Origin: Geodermatophilus normandii
Lineage (GTDB): Bacteria > Actinomycetota > Actinomycetes > Mycobacteriales > Geodermatophilaceae
Direction of reading: 5' to 3'
Length of the DNA: 64,000 nucleotides
Assembly (NCBI RefSeq): GCF_003182485.1
Contig: NZ_QGTX01000001.1
Location: 3,664,001 to 3,728,000, forward strand
Below the pieces are notes generated by a model. That model had not been told where the DNA came from. It was given only the letters and a program-made list of their open reading frames with translations, and searched no databases. A program made the translations under genes and the position numbers. Below, piece after piece: positions 7,657-14,974 of the stretch (the stretch's first letter is position 1; every line of letters begins with the position of its first letter).

Positions 7657-8610
7657 TCACGGATCGATGGTGATCGGGCTGTTGCGCATGGTGGTCACCT
7701 CGGCGGCGACCAGATCTGGCGGCGGGTTGGTGATGTTGTCCGTGCCGTTCCCGGTCATCAGGCGGTCGTTGTCGTTGACGTGGTTCAACCCGAGCACGTG
7801 ACCGATCTCGTGGCCGAGGGTCCACCGGCTGGCACCGCTGGCCACGACCGCGCCCGGCTGCCCCGCCGGATGTGCGGCGCAGCCGTTCGTGGGCGGATCA
7901 GTGGCCTGCACGAAGTAGGCGACGACCTCGTTCGCGCCGACGCCGTTGCGGTTGCTGAACAGGGTCCGCTGTTCGGCGGTGGTGTTGCCCCGCGTGCAGC
8001 CACCGACGTCGACCACGTCCAATGCGGGGAGGTTGAGGGTCTCGTCGCCGGCCCGGACGATCCGGAATCCCTGGGGCTCGTAGACGTCGCGCATCGCAGC
8101 GACCATCTGGTCGATGGTGAAGCGGGTCGGGGCAGTCAGCGTCTTCACGTGCAGGCGCACCGTCTCCACCAGGGTCAGGTCGGCGCCGACCGCGCTGAAC
8201 TCCATGGTGTTCTGCGAGGCGGTCGTCCCGTCGAAGCGGACGCCGACCGTGATGCCGATCCCCCACAGGACGTCGGGCTTGCCCGGCACGGTGAACCGGT
8301 CGAAACCGAAGCCGGTGTGCGACAGGTTCAGGTCGTCGAACGCCGCGATCCGCGTCTCGCCGTCGAAGACGTGGACGTTCGTCACCTTCGCTGCGGCCGA
8401 GTTCGCGCGGAAGCGCAGCATCACGGAGTCGATCATCTGACGCTTGCCCTTGACGATGACCGGAGTGGGGACGGCGAAGTGGAACCAGTTCGTGGAGTGC
8501 GACTGCCCCACAGCGCGTACGTAGAAGCCGGCACGCCACAGCGAGGCGAGCTGGTCGGGCCGCTCGACCTCGATGGTGTGCCCGTGCGTCCACACGGCCT
8601 GCGTGATCAT
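7657..8610 (-). CDS. Zinc metalloprotease with N-terminal beta domain, no signal peptide
   Basis: 317 residues. Residues ~1-150 form the beta domain shared with the gene at 6681; the C-terminal half is a metzincin-like protease with HEIGHVLGLNH (the zinc site HExxHxxGxxH) and a likely Met-turn at RLMTG about 10 residues later, as in matrixin/M10-like enzymes. Two cysteines (GGCTRG and NGCAAH) could form a disulfide. It begins MITQAVWTHGH directly, with GGAGGGGG upstream, and has no secretion signal. Either it acts in the cytoplasm or it leaves by a route that needs no N-terminal signal. It is the first gene of a three- or four-gene operon carried by the left element. Confidence 0.85.
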   Translation of the reverse strand: MITQAVWTHGHTIEVERPDQLASLWRAGFYVRAVGQSHSTNWFHFAVPTPVIVKGKRQMIDSVMLRFRANSAAAKVTNVHVFDGETRIAAFDDLNLSHTGFGFDRFTVPGKPDVLWGIGITVGVRFDGTTASQNTMEFSAVGADLTLVETVRLHVKTLTAPTRFTIDQMVAAMRDVYEPQGFRIVRAGDETLNLPALDVVDVGGCTRGNTTAEQRTLFSNRNGVGANEVVAYFVQATDPPTNGCAAHPAGQPGAVVASGASRWTLGHEIGHVLGLNHVNDNDRLMTGNGTDNITNPPPDLVAAEVTTMRNSPITIDP

Positions 8611-8936
8611 CTGCCCCCTCCGCGAGTCGAACGACCGAACTCCACGCGCGTCACCTTCACCTCAGGTGTCAAGCCAGTAGCCGCGACCGTTCCAGTCGTC
8701 CGTCACGGATCCGTCACCGGCCCGTCGTGACGAGTCCCTCGGGTCAGGGACCCGTTTGTCCGGGTCGGGGCATCCGTGTGGTGCACCAGCCACGGGGCGC
8801 GAGTCCATAGCGGGAGGAGCGACCTCCGCCGGCCGAGTGGACTACGACACGAAGAACTGGAGAAGGACCGGAGGACCGAGCTGACCGGTGTCGACCGAGT
8901 CCGCCGTCGGGGACATCAGACGGACGGCGCCGCTGG
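8611..8936. other. Intergenic region with eroded integrase DNA
   Basis: 326 bases between the metalloprotease start and the recognisable integrase tail. Frames are interrupted and I find no protein I can support. The promoter of the protease operon should lie at the left end (about 8620-8700), but no convincing -35/-10 pair stands out. The right part is presumably decayed integrase. Confidence 0.4.
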
Positions 8937-9059
8937 GAGGTCGTCCAGGAGTACCTCGGGCACTCCTCGTACGCGATCACGGCGGACATCCACAGCCACG
9001 TGGGTCCGGCCCAGCAGCGCCAGCCGGCCGACCGGCTCGACCAGGCGCTGCGCCGCTGA
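8937..9059 (+). pseudogene. Tyrosine-recombinase (integrase) C-terminal remnant, catalytic Tyr lost
   Basis: Forty codons and a TGA encode the end of a phage-type integrase: EVVQEYLGHSSYAITADIHS followed by HVGPAQQ. LGHS carries the second catalytic His. The nucleophile normally sits in a D(I/T)YSHV motif; here it is DIHSHV, so TAC became CAC. No R-K-H-R part of the catalytic domain remains upstream. A sister remnant at 14601 keeps the Tyr. The stop is 94 bases from the att copy at 9153, the usual arrangement for a tRNA-targeting integrase. Confidence 0.75.
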
Positions 9060-9080
9060 CCGCTGCCGTCCGCGCGCCGC

Positions 9081-9102
9081 GTCGCTGTACCGGTTGCTGT
9101 GC
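9081..9102. repeat. Paired direct repeat, variant (putative integrase arm site)
   Basis: GTCGCTGTAC, a CG spacer, then GTTGCTGTGC: the same 10+2+10 layout as at 5457 and 9302, with one substitution in each half. It lies between the integrase stop and the hairpin at the right end of the left element. Confidence 0.5.
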
Positions 9103-9109
9103 TCACGCG

Positions 9110-9144
9110 AGAGGCGGGCCACCCTCGTCGGGTGACCCGCCTCT
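9110..9144. terminator. Hairpin between integrase remnant and att copy
   Basis: AGAGGCGGGCCACCC pairs with GGGTGACCCGCCTCT (one mismatch) around a five-base loop. No T-tract follows. Its counterpart at 14773-14807 has the same outer arm (AGAGGCGGG), showing common descent of the two element ends. Likely the integrase terminator. Confidence 0.6.
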
Positions 9145-9152
9145 GACCTGCA

Positions 9153-9200
9153 CTGTCGGGCTGACAGGATTTGAACCTGCGACCCCTTGACCCCCAGTCA
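9153..9200 (-). repeat. Exact 48-bp direct repeat of tRNA-Pro (att core)
   Basis: Identical at all 48 positions to 14822-14869, covering the tRNA 3' end through the T-arm to the anticodon loop. It diverges immediately after CCCCAGTCA, so no tRNA is encoded here. This is the classical duplication made by integration into a tRNA 3' end. It serves as the shared junction of the two adjacent elements. Confidence 0.88.
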
Positions 9201-9301
9201 CGTTCGAGGGGTTCGGGGCTGTTCACCGACATCCCGTTCATGCAGGCCAGAGCTTCGCGCCATTCGTCCGCGTCCGCCTCGGTTCGCTACGGCTCGCCCG
9301 C

Positions 9302-9323
9302 GTTGCTGTACCGGTTGCTGTAC
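9302..9323. repeat. Paired 10-bp direct repeat (putative integrase arm site)
   Basis: GTTGCTGTAC, CG, GTTGCTGTAC: two exact copies, 101 bases right of the 9153-9200 repeat. The equivalent pair in the left element (5457) is 102 bases right of its repeat. Equal spacing supports a functional attP layout. Confidence 0.6.
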
Positions 9324-9381
9324 TTCTCCCCCGCGCTCGGGCGCGTCAACTGCCGGCAGCACACCCAGCCGCTCGCCAGGG

Positions 9382-9573
9382 ATGGCAGCGGACGGCCAGG
9401 AGGGCGATGTCGTCGTCGGCGCGGCCGCGGACGATGCGGCGGCGGGGCCACCCGAGGCCGGCGAGGTCGCCATCGAGCAGGTCCTGCCGGCCTTCGAGGA
9501 TCGGGCGTCCAGCGCGCTGCTGCACGGCGGAACCTCGATCCAGGTGACCGTGACCGCTGGCCACCACGGATGA
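9382..9573 (+). CDS. Hypothetical small acidic protein
   Basis: 63 codons from an ATG at 9382, starting MAADGQEGDVVVG, with strongly G/C-biased third positions. It contains GEVAIEQVLPAFEDRASSAL and ends in TVTAGHHG. The ribosome site (CAGGG directly before ATG) is poor, and the coding bias does not clearly begin at the start codon, so it could be the tail of a truncated gene. No family recognised. Confidence 0.35.
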   Translation: MAADGQEGDVVVGAAADDAAAGPPEAGEVAIEQVLPAFEDRASSALLHGGTSIQVTVTAGHHG

Positions 9574-10151
9574 CGGTTCGAGGCTCGCGACGCCGCGGTG
9601 ACCAAGCCGCCGGCGGTGGGGCGTGAGGCCCGGGAGGCCCGCGGGCGAGGCCACTTCCTTCGGTCCGGCTCCGAACCCGTCTGCGGTCCGCGGACTCGCT
9701 CCCCGCCTGCCCTTCGTCGCCCCAGGCGCTCAGGCCTGGCATTCGTGCCCGCCACCCGATCACTCGACTCACGAAGTCGAGGCTGCAGGCCCGCCTGGTC
9801 CTGTCGCTCCAGGACCCGCCGGACCGATGGGGCGGCGACCCGTCGTCCCGGCTGTCCACGGGCATCGCCTCCGCCGAGTCCTGCTGAGCGTGACCGTCCA
9901 GCGAGAGCGGGGCAGCGCCCCACTCTCCGGTGAACTGCGCGTGCACGGAAATCGGTCGGGTGCACACCGCACCCGCCCGTCAATACCGCCCTGTCAGTCG
10001 CGCGTCATGATCGCAACTCGGGGCGCGTAAACAATTCCGAGCAATGACGAAACAGCGGGTACATCGCCGGGAATCACGGTGCACCTAGCTTTCGCCTGGC
10101 ACGCAGGGACGCGCGCATTCCCGCTCCTCCCGCCCACCCAGGAGAATCCAG
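9574..10151. other. 578-base region without a supported gene
   Basis: No reading frame here has both sensible codon bias and a ribosome site. The last ~150 bases (about 9990-10110) are relatively AT-rich for this genome (AAACAATTCCGAGCAATGAC), as expected for the promoter region of the permease gene. I could not assign a -10/-35 pair or a riboswitch. Confidence 0.5.
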
Positions 10152-11873
10152 ATGGCTCAACGCGAGGCGGTTCACAATCCGCCCCCGGCCGGTCCGTCGG
10201 CCCCGGACTACGCCACCGGCCGGAACGTCGACGCCGCGACCCGAGAGACGCTGGAGGACTACACCCTCCGGTTCGCCCCCCGGCACTACCGGCGGTGGGG
10301 CCCCGGGGTCGTCGCCGTCTCCGCCCTCGGCGGGATCGCCTACCTCGCTGATTTCGCGATCGGGGCCAACATCGGGATCGCCTACGGCACCACCAACGCC
10401 CTGTGGGGCATCGCGATCTTCGCCGTCGTCGTCCTGCTGACCGGCTTTCCGCTGGCCTACTACGCGGCCCGTTACAACCTCGACCTCGACCTGGTGACCC
10501 GCGGCAGCGGCTTCGGCTATTACGGCTCGGTCGTCACCAACGTCATCTTCGCGACGTTCACGTTCATCTTCTTCGCCCTCGAGGGCGCCATCATGGCCCA
10601 GGGGCTGGAACTCGGGCTCGGCATTCCGCTGTGGCTGGGGTATGCGCTGTCCACCGTGCTCATCTTCCCGCTGGTCATCTACGGGATGAAGGCACTGGCC
10701 ACGTTGCAGGTGTGGACGACACCGCTGTGGCTGGTGCTCATGGTGCTCCCGTTCGGCTACCTGCTGATCAGCCACCCGGAGTCGGTCGGGGACTTCTTCG
10801 CCTACCAGGGTGAGGACGGGACGGCGCCGAGCGTCGGCTCGGCGCTGCTGGCCGCCGGTGTGTGTCTGTCACTGATCGCGCAGATCGCCGAGCAGATCGA
10901 CTACCTGCGGTTCATGCCGCCCAAGACCGCGGCCAACCGGCGCCGGTGGTGGGCCGCCGTGCTCCTCGCCGGCCCGGGCTGGGTGCTCTTCGGTGCGGCC
11001 AAGCAGGTGATCGGCCTGTTCCTGGCGGTGTACCTGATCGCCAACGTCGCCGACTCGGCGGCGATCGCCAACCAGCCGGTGCACCAGTTCCTGGAGATCT
11101 ACCAGGACGTCGTGCCGGCCTGGCTGGCGATGACCCTGGCCGTCGTCCTGGTGGTGATCAGCCAGGTGAAGATCAACGTCACCAACGCCTACTCCGGGTC
11201 GCTGGCCTGGACGAACTCCTTCACCCGCGTCACCGGGCACTACCCGGGCCGGCTGGTCTTCCTCGGCGTGAACCTGCTGATCGCGCTCGTGCTGATGGAG
11301 GCGAACATGTTCGACTTCCTCAACACGATCCTGGGGTTCTACGCCAACTGCGGCATCGCCTGGGTGGTGGTCGTCGCCAGCGACATCGCTATCAACAAGT
11401 ACCTGCTGGGAATCTCCCCCAAGGAGCCGGAGTTCCGGCGCGGCATGCTTTACGCGGTCAATCCGGTCGGGTTCGCGTCGATGCTCATCTCCGCCGGTGT
11501 CTCGATCCTGGTCTTCTTCGGCGGCCTCGGTGAGACCCTCCGCCCCTACTCGCCGCTGGTGGCGATCGTCCTGGCCCTGGTGCTGCCCCCGGTCTTCGCC
11601 GTGGCCACCCGTGGGCGCTGGTATCTGCGGCGCACCGACGACGGCATCGACCTGCCGATGTACGACCAGGACGGCAACCCCTCCGACCAGGTGCTCACCT
11701 GCCACGTCTGCGGCCAGGACTACGAGCGACCGGACATGGCCGCCTGCCAGGCGCACGGCGCCCACATCTGCTCGCTGTGCCTGTCGACCGACCGGACCGG
11801 CGAACACGTCCTGCCCGAGCAGCAGCCGGCGCGGGTCATCCAGCCAGCCGCGATCAGCGAGCCGACCCGGTGA
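10152..11873 (+). CDS. NCS1-family permease with C-terminal Cys/His zinc-like tail
   Basis: 573 residues; an AGGAGA site precedes the ATG. About twelve membrane segments and the overall NCS1 (purine-cytosine permease, Fur/Hyu-type) pattern are visible, for example FGYYGSVVTNVIFATFTFIF, QIDYLRFMPP and ISQVKINVTNAYSGSLAWTN. NCS1 carriers import nucleobases, allantoin, hydantoins or similar N-rich compounds with Na+ or H+. The next gene is formamidase, so an amide or a precursor that yields formamide may be the substrate. Unusual is the cytoplasmic tail: Cys517/Cys520, Cys532, His535/His538 and Cys540/Cys543 form a likely zinc knuckle, which could sense a ligand or tether an enzyme. Confidence 0.88.
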   Translation: MAQREAVHNPPPAGPSAPDYATGRNVDAATRETLEDYTLRFAPRHYRRWGPGVVAVSALGGIAYLADFAIGANIGIAYGTTNALWGIAIFAVVVLLTGFPLAYYAARYNLDLDLVTRGSGFGYYGSVVTNVIFATFTFIFFALEGAIMAQGLELGLGIPLWLGYALSTVLIFPLVIYGMKALATLQVWTTPLWLVLMVLPFGYLLISHPESVGDFFAYQGEDGTAPSVGSALLAAGVCLSLIAQIAEQIDYLRFMPPKTAANRRRWWAAVLLAGPGWVLFGAAKQVIGLFLAVYLIANVADSAAIANQPVHQFLEIYQDVVPAWLAMTLAVVLVVISQVKINVTNAYSGSLAWTNSFTRVTGHYPGRLVFLGVNLLIALVLMEANMFDFLNTILGFYANCGIAWVVVVASDIAINKYLLGISPKEPEFRRGMLYAVNPVGFASMLISAGVSILVFFGGLGETLRPYSPLVAIVLALVLPPVFAVATRGRWYLRRTDDGIDLPMYDQDGNPSDQVLTCHVCGQDYERPDMAACQAHGAHICSLCLSTDRTGEHVLPEQQPARVIQPAAISEPTR

Positions 11874-12097
11874 CGTGCGGGAGCCTCCCCATCGGCGCCC
11901 GCCCCGGACGGGGGACCTGCACCGGACTGCAACGGTCCAACCCGACTGCGACGTCGAGCCGTCGGCCGCAGGCCCGGGTCGTCCTGACCCGGGCCCCGGG
12001 ATGCCGTAGCCCGGCTTCGATCCAGCAGTCCCGCCGGCACGGAGGCGGCGGGCCGGTTCCCCTCGACCCCGTCCACCACTGCAACGAAGGAGCTCCC

Positions 12098-13360
12098 GTG
12101 CCCGAGGTCATCTTCGAGGTCAATCGTGATCTGAGTGTGTCGATGCGCGACCAGGTGGTGCCCGGGCACAACCGCTGGCACCCGGACATCCCTCCGGCGG
12201 CGACGGTCAAGCCCGGCGCCTCCTACCGGATCGAGTGCAAGGACTGGACGGACAACCAGGTCCGCAACAGCGACGACGCCGATGACATCCGAGACATGAA
12301 CATCGACCCCTGTCACATGCTCAGTGGTCCGTTCGCCATCGAAGGCGCCGAGCCCGGCGACCTGCTGGTCGTCGACATCGTCGGCATCGGCCCGTTCCCG
12401 GAACAGCCCTGGGGCTACACGGGGGTCTTCGCCAAGGAGAACGGTGGTGGCTTCCTCACCGACTACTCCCCCGGGGCATCGAAGGCGATCTGGGACTTCG
12501 ACGGCATCTGGACCAGCTCCCGGCACGTGCCCGGTGTCCGCTTCATCGGCAACTCCCATCCCGGCCTCTTCGGCTGCGCCCCGTCCCCAGACCTGCTCAC
12601 CGAGTGGAACCGCCGCGAGCAGGCCCTCATCGACGCCAATCCCGACCGGGTCACCGGAGACGCCCCCGCCCACCCCGGCGACGTCCCCGGTGCACCTCAG
12701 GTCCCTGCCCTCGCCCTCCCGCCGCTGCCTCAGGAGGCACTGCTGGGCACGCTGTCCGGCAGCGCGTTCGACCAGGCCGCCGCAACGGCATGCCGCACCA
12801 TCCCGCCCCGCGAACACGGCGGGAACGTCGACATCAAGGACCTCGGCGTGGGCAGCCGGGTCTACATGCCCGTCTACGTTCCCGGGGCCAACTTCTCCAT
12901 CGGCGACCTGCACTTCGCCCAGGGCGACGGGGAGATCACCTTCTGCGGCGCCATCGAGATGCCCGGCTTCATCGACCTGCACTTCGACCTGATCAAGGGC
13001 GGGATGGACCGCTACAAGCAGACGATGCCGTTCTTCAAGCCCGGCCGCGTCGGCCCGAACTACTCCGAGTTCATCACCTTCGAGGGCATCAGCGTGGAGG
13101 ACGGCCGCAACTACTACATGAACGCCACCGTCGCCTACCGCCAAGCCTGCCTCAACGCCATCAACTACCTGATGCCCGCCATGGACTGGACCTTCGAGCA
13201 GGCCTACCTGTTCCTCGGCGCCGCTCCCGTCGAAGGACGCATCGGTGGCGTGGTCGACATCCCCAACAGCGCCGTGTCCCTGAGCATCCCGCTGTCCATC
13301 TTCGACCGGAACATCCTCCCCGGCGGCGCCGGCGGCGGGCGCGACCTGACCGCCGACTGA
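12098..13360 (+). CDS. fmdA: Formamidase (formamide amidohydrolase, FmdA/AmdA family)
   Basis: 420 residues from a GTG at 12098 with AAGGAG upstream. Hydrolyses formamide to formate and ammonia in the cytoplasm. The acetamidase/formamidase fold is recognised from VVPGHNRWHPDIPP, VRNSDDADDI, GPFAIEGAEPGDLLVVDI, PWGYTGVFAKENGGG, GNSHPGLFGCAPS, NVDIKDLGVGSRVYMPVYVP and GDLHFAQGDGEITFCGAIEM. The longer ~410-residue form with ENGGGFLTD and the TFCGAIEMPGF motif is typical of formamidase rather than the shorter acetamidases. It lies between the NCS1 permease and an FmdB-like gene, the classical formamide set, inside the right element. Confidence 0.92.
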   Translation: MPEVIFEVNRDLSVSMRDQVVPGHNRWHPDIPPAATVKPGASYRIECKDWTDNQVRNSDDADDIRDMNIDPCHMLSGPFAIEGAEPGDLLVVDIVGIGPFPEQPWGYTGVFAKENGGGFLTDYSPGASKAIWDFDGIWTSSRHVPGVRFIGNSHPGLFGCAPSPDLLTEWNRREQALIDANPDRVTGDAPAHPGDVPGAPQVPALALPPLPQEALLGTLSGSAFDQAAATACRTIPPREHGGNVDIKDLGVGSRVYMPVYVPGANFSIGDLHFAQGDGEITFCGAIEMPGFIDLHFDLIKGGMDRYKQTMPFFKPGRVGPNYSEFITFEGISVEDGRNYYMNATVAYRQACLNAINYLMPAMDWTFEQAYLFLGAAPVEGRIGGVVDIPNSAVSLSIPLSIFDRNILPGGAGGGRDLTAD

Positions 13361-13380
13361 CCGGCCCACAGGAGTCCACC

Positions 13381-13653
13381 GTGCCCGTGTACGAGTTCCG
13401 CTGTCCTGGATGTGGCCCCTTCGACCTGCAGCGCTCCATGCAGCAGGACACGGACGGCGCGTGCTGCCCGACCTGCGCCCGGGCCGCCCCGCGCAGCTAC
13501 GCCGTCGGCGGCGCAGTCGGCCTGGCCGGTCCACTGCGGGGCGCCGGGCGGGCGGACCGCGCCCGGGTGGACCGGGCGCACAGCGGTGAGCCGAGGGTCA
13601 CCGCCGGCCCGGCGGAGCGACGGCTGCCCCGGTCCGCCGGCCACGGCCACTGA
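13381..13653 (+). CDS. fmdB: FmdB-type zinc-ribbon regulatory protein
   Basis: 90 residues from a GTG at 13381, with AGGAG upstream and 20 bases after fmdA. The N-terminus VPVYEFRCPGCG, then CCPTCARAA, gives the CxxC...CxxC zinc ribbon of the FmdB/CxxC_CxxC_SSSS family, first described beside formamidase genes and proposed to regulate them. The C-terminal 45 residues are Arg/Gly-rich and look unstructured (GRADRARVDRAHSGEPRVTA). Probably translated together with fmdA. Confidence 0.85.
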   Translation: MPVYEFRCPGCGPFDLQRSMQQDTDGACCPTCARAAPRSYAVGGAVGLAGPLRGAGRADRARVDRAHSGEPRVTAGPAERRLPRSAGHGH

Positions 13654-13698
13654 GCCCCGGGAGGCTGACAGCCTCCGACTCTCGACGATGGGATCCCC

Positions 13699-14526
13699 GT
13701 GCCGTTCGTGTCCCGACTGTCCACCACCCCCCTCAAGGGAACGGCGTTGCACTCCCAGGCAACGGTGACCCTCACCGAGAACGGAGTGGCCGGCAACCGC
13801 CGGTTCCACCTGATCGACGCGCGAGGTGGGCTGTTCAACGGCAAGCAGCACGGGCCGCTGGTCCGGCTGACCGCTGAGTTCGAGGCGTCGAGCGGGCAGC
13901 TGACCATCCGGTTTCCCGGCCGGGGACCGGTGACCGGTACCGCGGTCGAGCTGGGCGAGGCGGTCACGACCGACTTCTACGGGCGGGGCGTCGCCGGCCA
14001 CGTCGTCGAGGGCGCGTGGTCGGCTGCCCTGTCCGACCACGTCGGGCAGCCGGTGCGACTGGTCGCGGTGGACCGACCCGGGGACGCTGTCGACGTCCAC
14101 CCGGTCACCCTGGTGTCCACCGCGACGATCGAGCATCTCCGCGCGATGGCTCCCGACGGGGAGCGGATGGATCATCGACGGTTCCGGATGCTGATCGAGG
14201 TCGACGGCTGCGGGGTGCACGAAGAGGACACCTGGGCGGAGCGGCGGCTGCGGGTGGGCGGGGCGCTCCTCCGCGTGGTGGGCCCGGTGCCCCGTTGCGT
14301 GGTGACCAACCAGGACCCCGACACCGGGGTGGTGGACGCCAGCACCCTCAAGGCCATCGTTCGGTACCGCGGCGCGCTGGCGCGCGACCTGAGGACTCCC
14401 GTCGCGCACCTGCCGGACAACGGCGCGGTGGTCTTCGGGATGTACGCCACTGTCGAGGAGCCCGGCGAGGTCGCCCTGGGCGACAGCGTCGAGCCGGTGG
14501 TGGCCGACGTCCTGGCCGGCTCCTGA
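13699..14526 (+). CDS. MOSC-domain protein
   Basis: 275 residues from a GTG at 13699 without a strong ribosome site. The N-terminal beta-barrel half (STTPLKGTALHS, NRRFHLIDARGGLFNGKQHG) precedes a MOSC domain with RRFRMLIEVDGCGVHEEDTW and the signature Cys in VVGPVPRCVVTNQDPDTG. MOSC proteins, including the molybdenum-cofactor sulfurase C-terminal domain and YcbX/YiiM, carry sulfur or take part in Mo-dependent N-hydroxylate reduction. Its position behind the formamide genes may reflect detoxification of N-hydroxylated substrates, but that is speculation. A 74-base gap separates its stop from the integrase remnant. Confidence 0.85.
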   Translation: MPFVSRLSTTPLKGTALHSQATVTLTENGVAGNRRFHLIDARGGLFNGKQHGPLVRLTAEFEASSGQLTIRFPGRGPVTGTAVELGEAVTTDFYGRGVAGHVVEGAWSAALSDHVGQPVRLVAVDRPGDAVDVHPVTLVSTATIEHLRAMAPDGERMDHRRFRMLIEVDGCGVHEEDTWAERRLRVGGALLRVVGPVPRCVVTNQDPDTGVVDASTLKAIVRYRGALARDLRTPVAHLPDNGAVVFGMYATVEEPGEVALGDSVEPVVADVLAGS

Positions 14527-14600
14527 CGGGCGCTCCCCACGACGACGGCGGTACGGCTGCGCCGCAGACGTCCACCTGTGTCCCACCCCGACCGGAACGG

Positions 14601-14722
14601 GAGGTCGTCCAGGAGCCCTCGGTCACTCGTCGTACGCCATCACGGCGGACATCTACAGCCACGTCGGTCCGGCCCAGCAGCGGGAGGCGGCCGACCGCCT
14701 CGACCAGGCGCTGCGGTGGTGA
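14601..14722 (+). pseudogene. Tyrosine-recombinase (integrase) C-terminal remnant with frameshift
   Basis: Encodes EVVQE, then after one missing base LGHSSYAITADIYSHVGPAQ and a stop. It is closely similar in DNA and protein to the remnant at 8937-9059, but the TAC codon after GAG is reduced to CC, breaking the frame. The catalytic Tyr (DIYSHV) is kept. Nothing of the integrase body survives upstream; the MOSC stop is only 75 bases away. Stop-to-tRNA spacing is about 100 bases. Confidence 0.75.
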
Positions 14723-14743
14723 CGGTTGTCGTCCTCGCGCCGC

Positions 14744-14765
14744 GTTGCTGTACCGGTCGCTGTCC
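14744..14765. repeat. Paired direct repeat, variant (putative integrase arm site)
   Basis: GTTGCTGTAC, CG, GTCGCTGTCC: first half exact, second with two changes. It occupies the same place relative to integrase stop, hairpin and att site as the pair at 9081. Confidence 0.5.
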
Positions 14766-14772
14766 TGACGCG

Positions 14773-14807
14773 AGAGGCGGGCCGGCCTTCTCGGCCGACC
14801 CGCCTCT
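14773..14807. terminator. Hairpin between integrase remnant and tRNA-Pro
   Basis: AGAGGCGGGCCGGCC and GGCCGACCCGCCTCT form a 15-base stem (one mismatch) with a five-base loop. It lies 18 bases past the 3' end of tRNA-Pro and could terminate the tRNA transcript leftward and the former integrase transcript rightward. Confidence 0.65.
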
Positions 14808-14821
14808 GACCTGCGGTTTCT

Positions 14822-14898
<77 letters not shown>

Positions 14899-14974
14899 AG
14901 CGCCGGGCGGCTCGCACCGCCCGATCGCTGCGTGGAGCAGGTTACCGCACCCGCTCCCCCGACCGGACCGGTGG

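Larger units (their letters stand above)
5306..9200. mobile_element. Left decayed integrative element at tRNA-Pro
   Basis: A segment bounded by the degenerate att copy at 5306-5354 and the perfect copy at 9153-9200. Inside are paired GTTGCTGTAC-type repeats about 100 bases from the left boundary and about 50 from the right one, an integrase C-terminal remnant (8937-9059) pointing at the right boundary, and cargo encoding a membrane protein, a beta-domain protein, a HEAT-like protein and a metalloprotease. The cargo has visibly lower GC than the flanking core genes, most clearly at 5600-6480. No replication or conjugation gene remains, so it cannot move by itself. Confidence 0.65.

Noticed and set aside
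9153..9200. Second tRNA-Pro gene
   Set aside because: Only the 3' part is present; the sequence diverges in the anticodon stem and there is no D-arm or 5' acceptor strand.
9990..10151. Riboswitch before the NCS1 permease
   Set aside because: I looked for guanidine- and purine-type motifs but found no recognisable conserved elements in this AT-richer leader.
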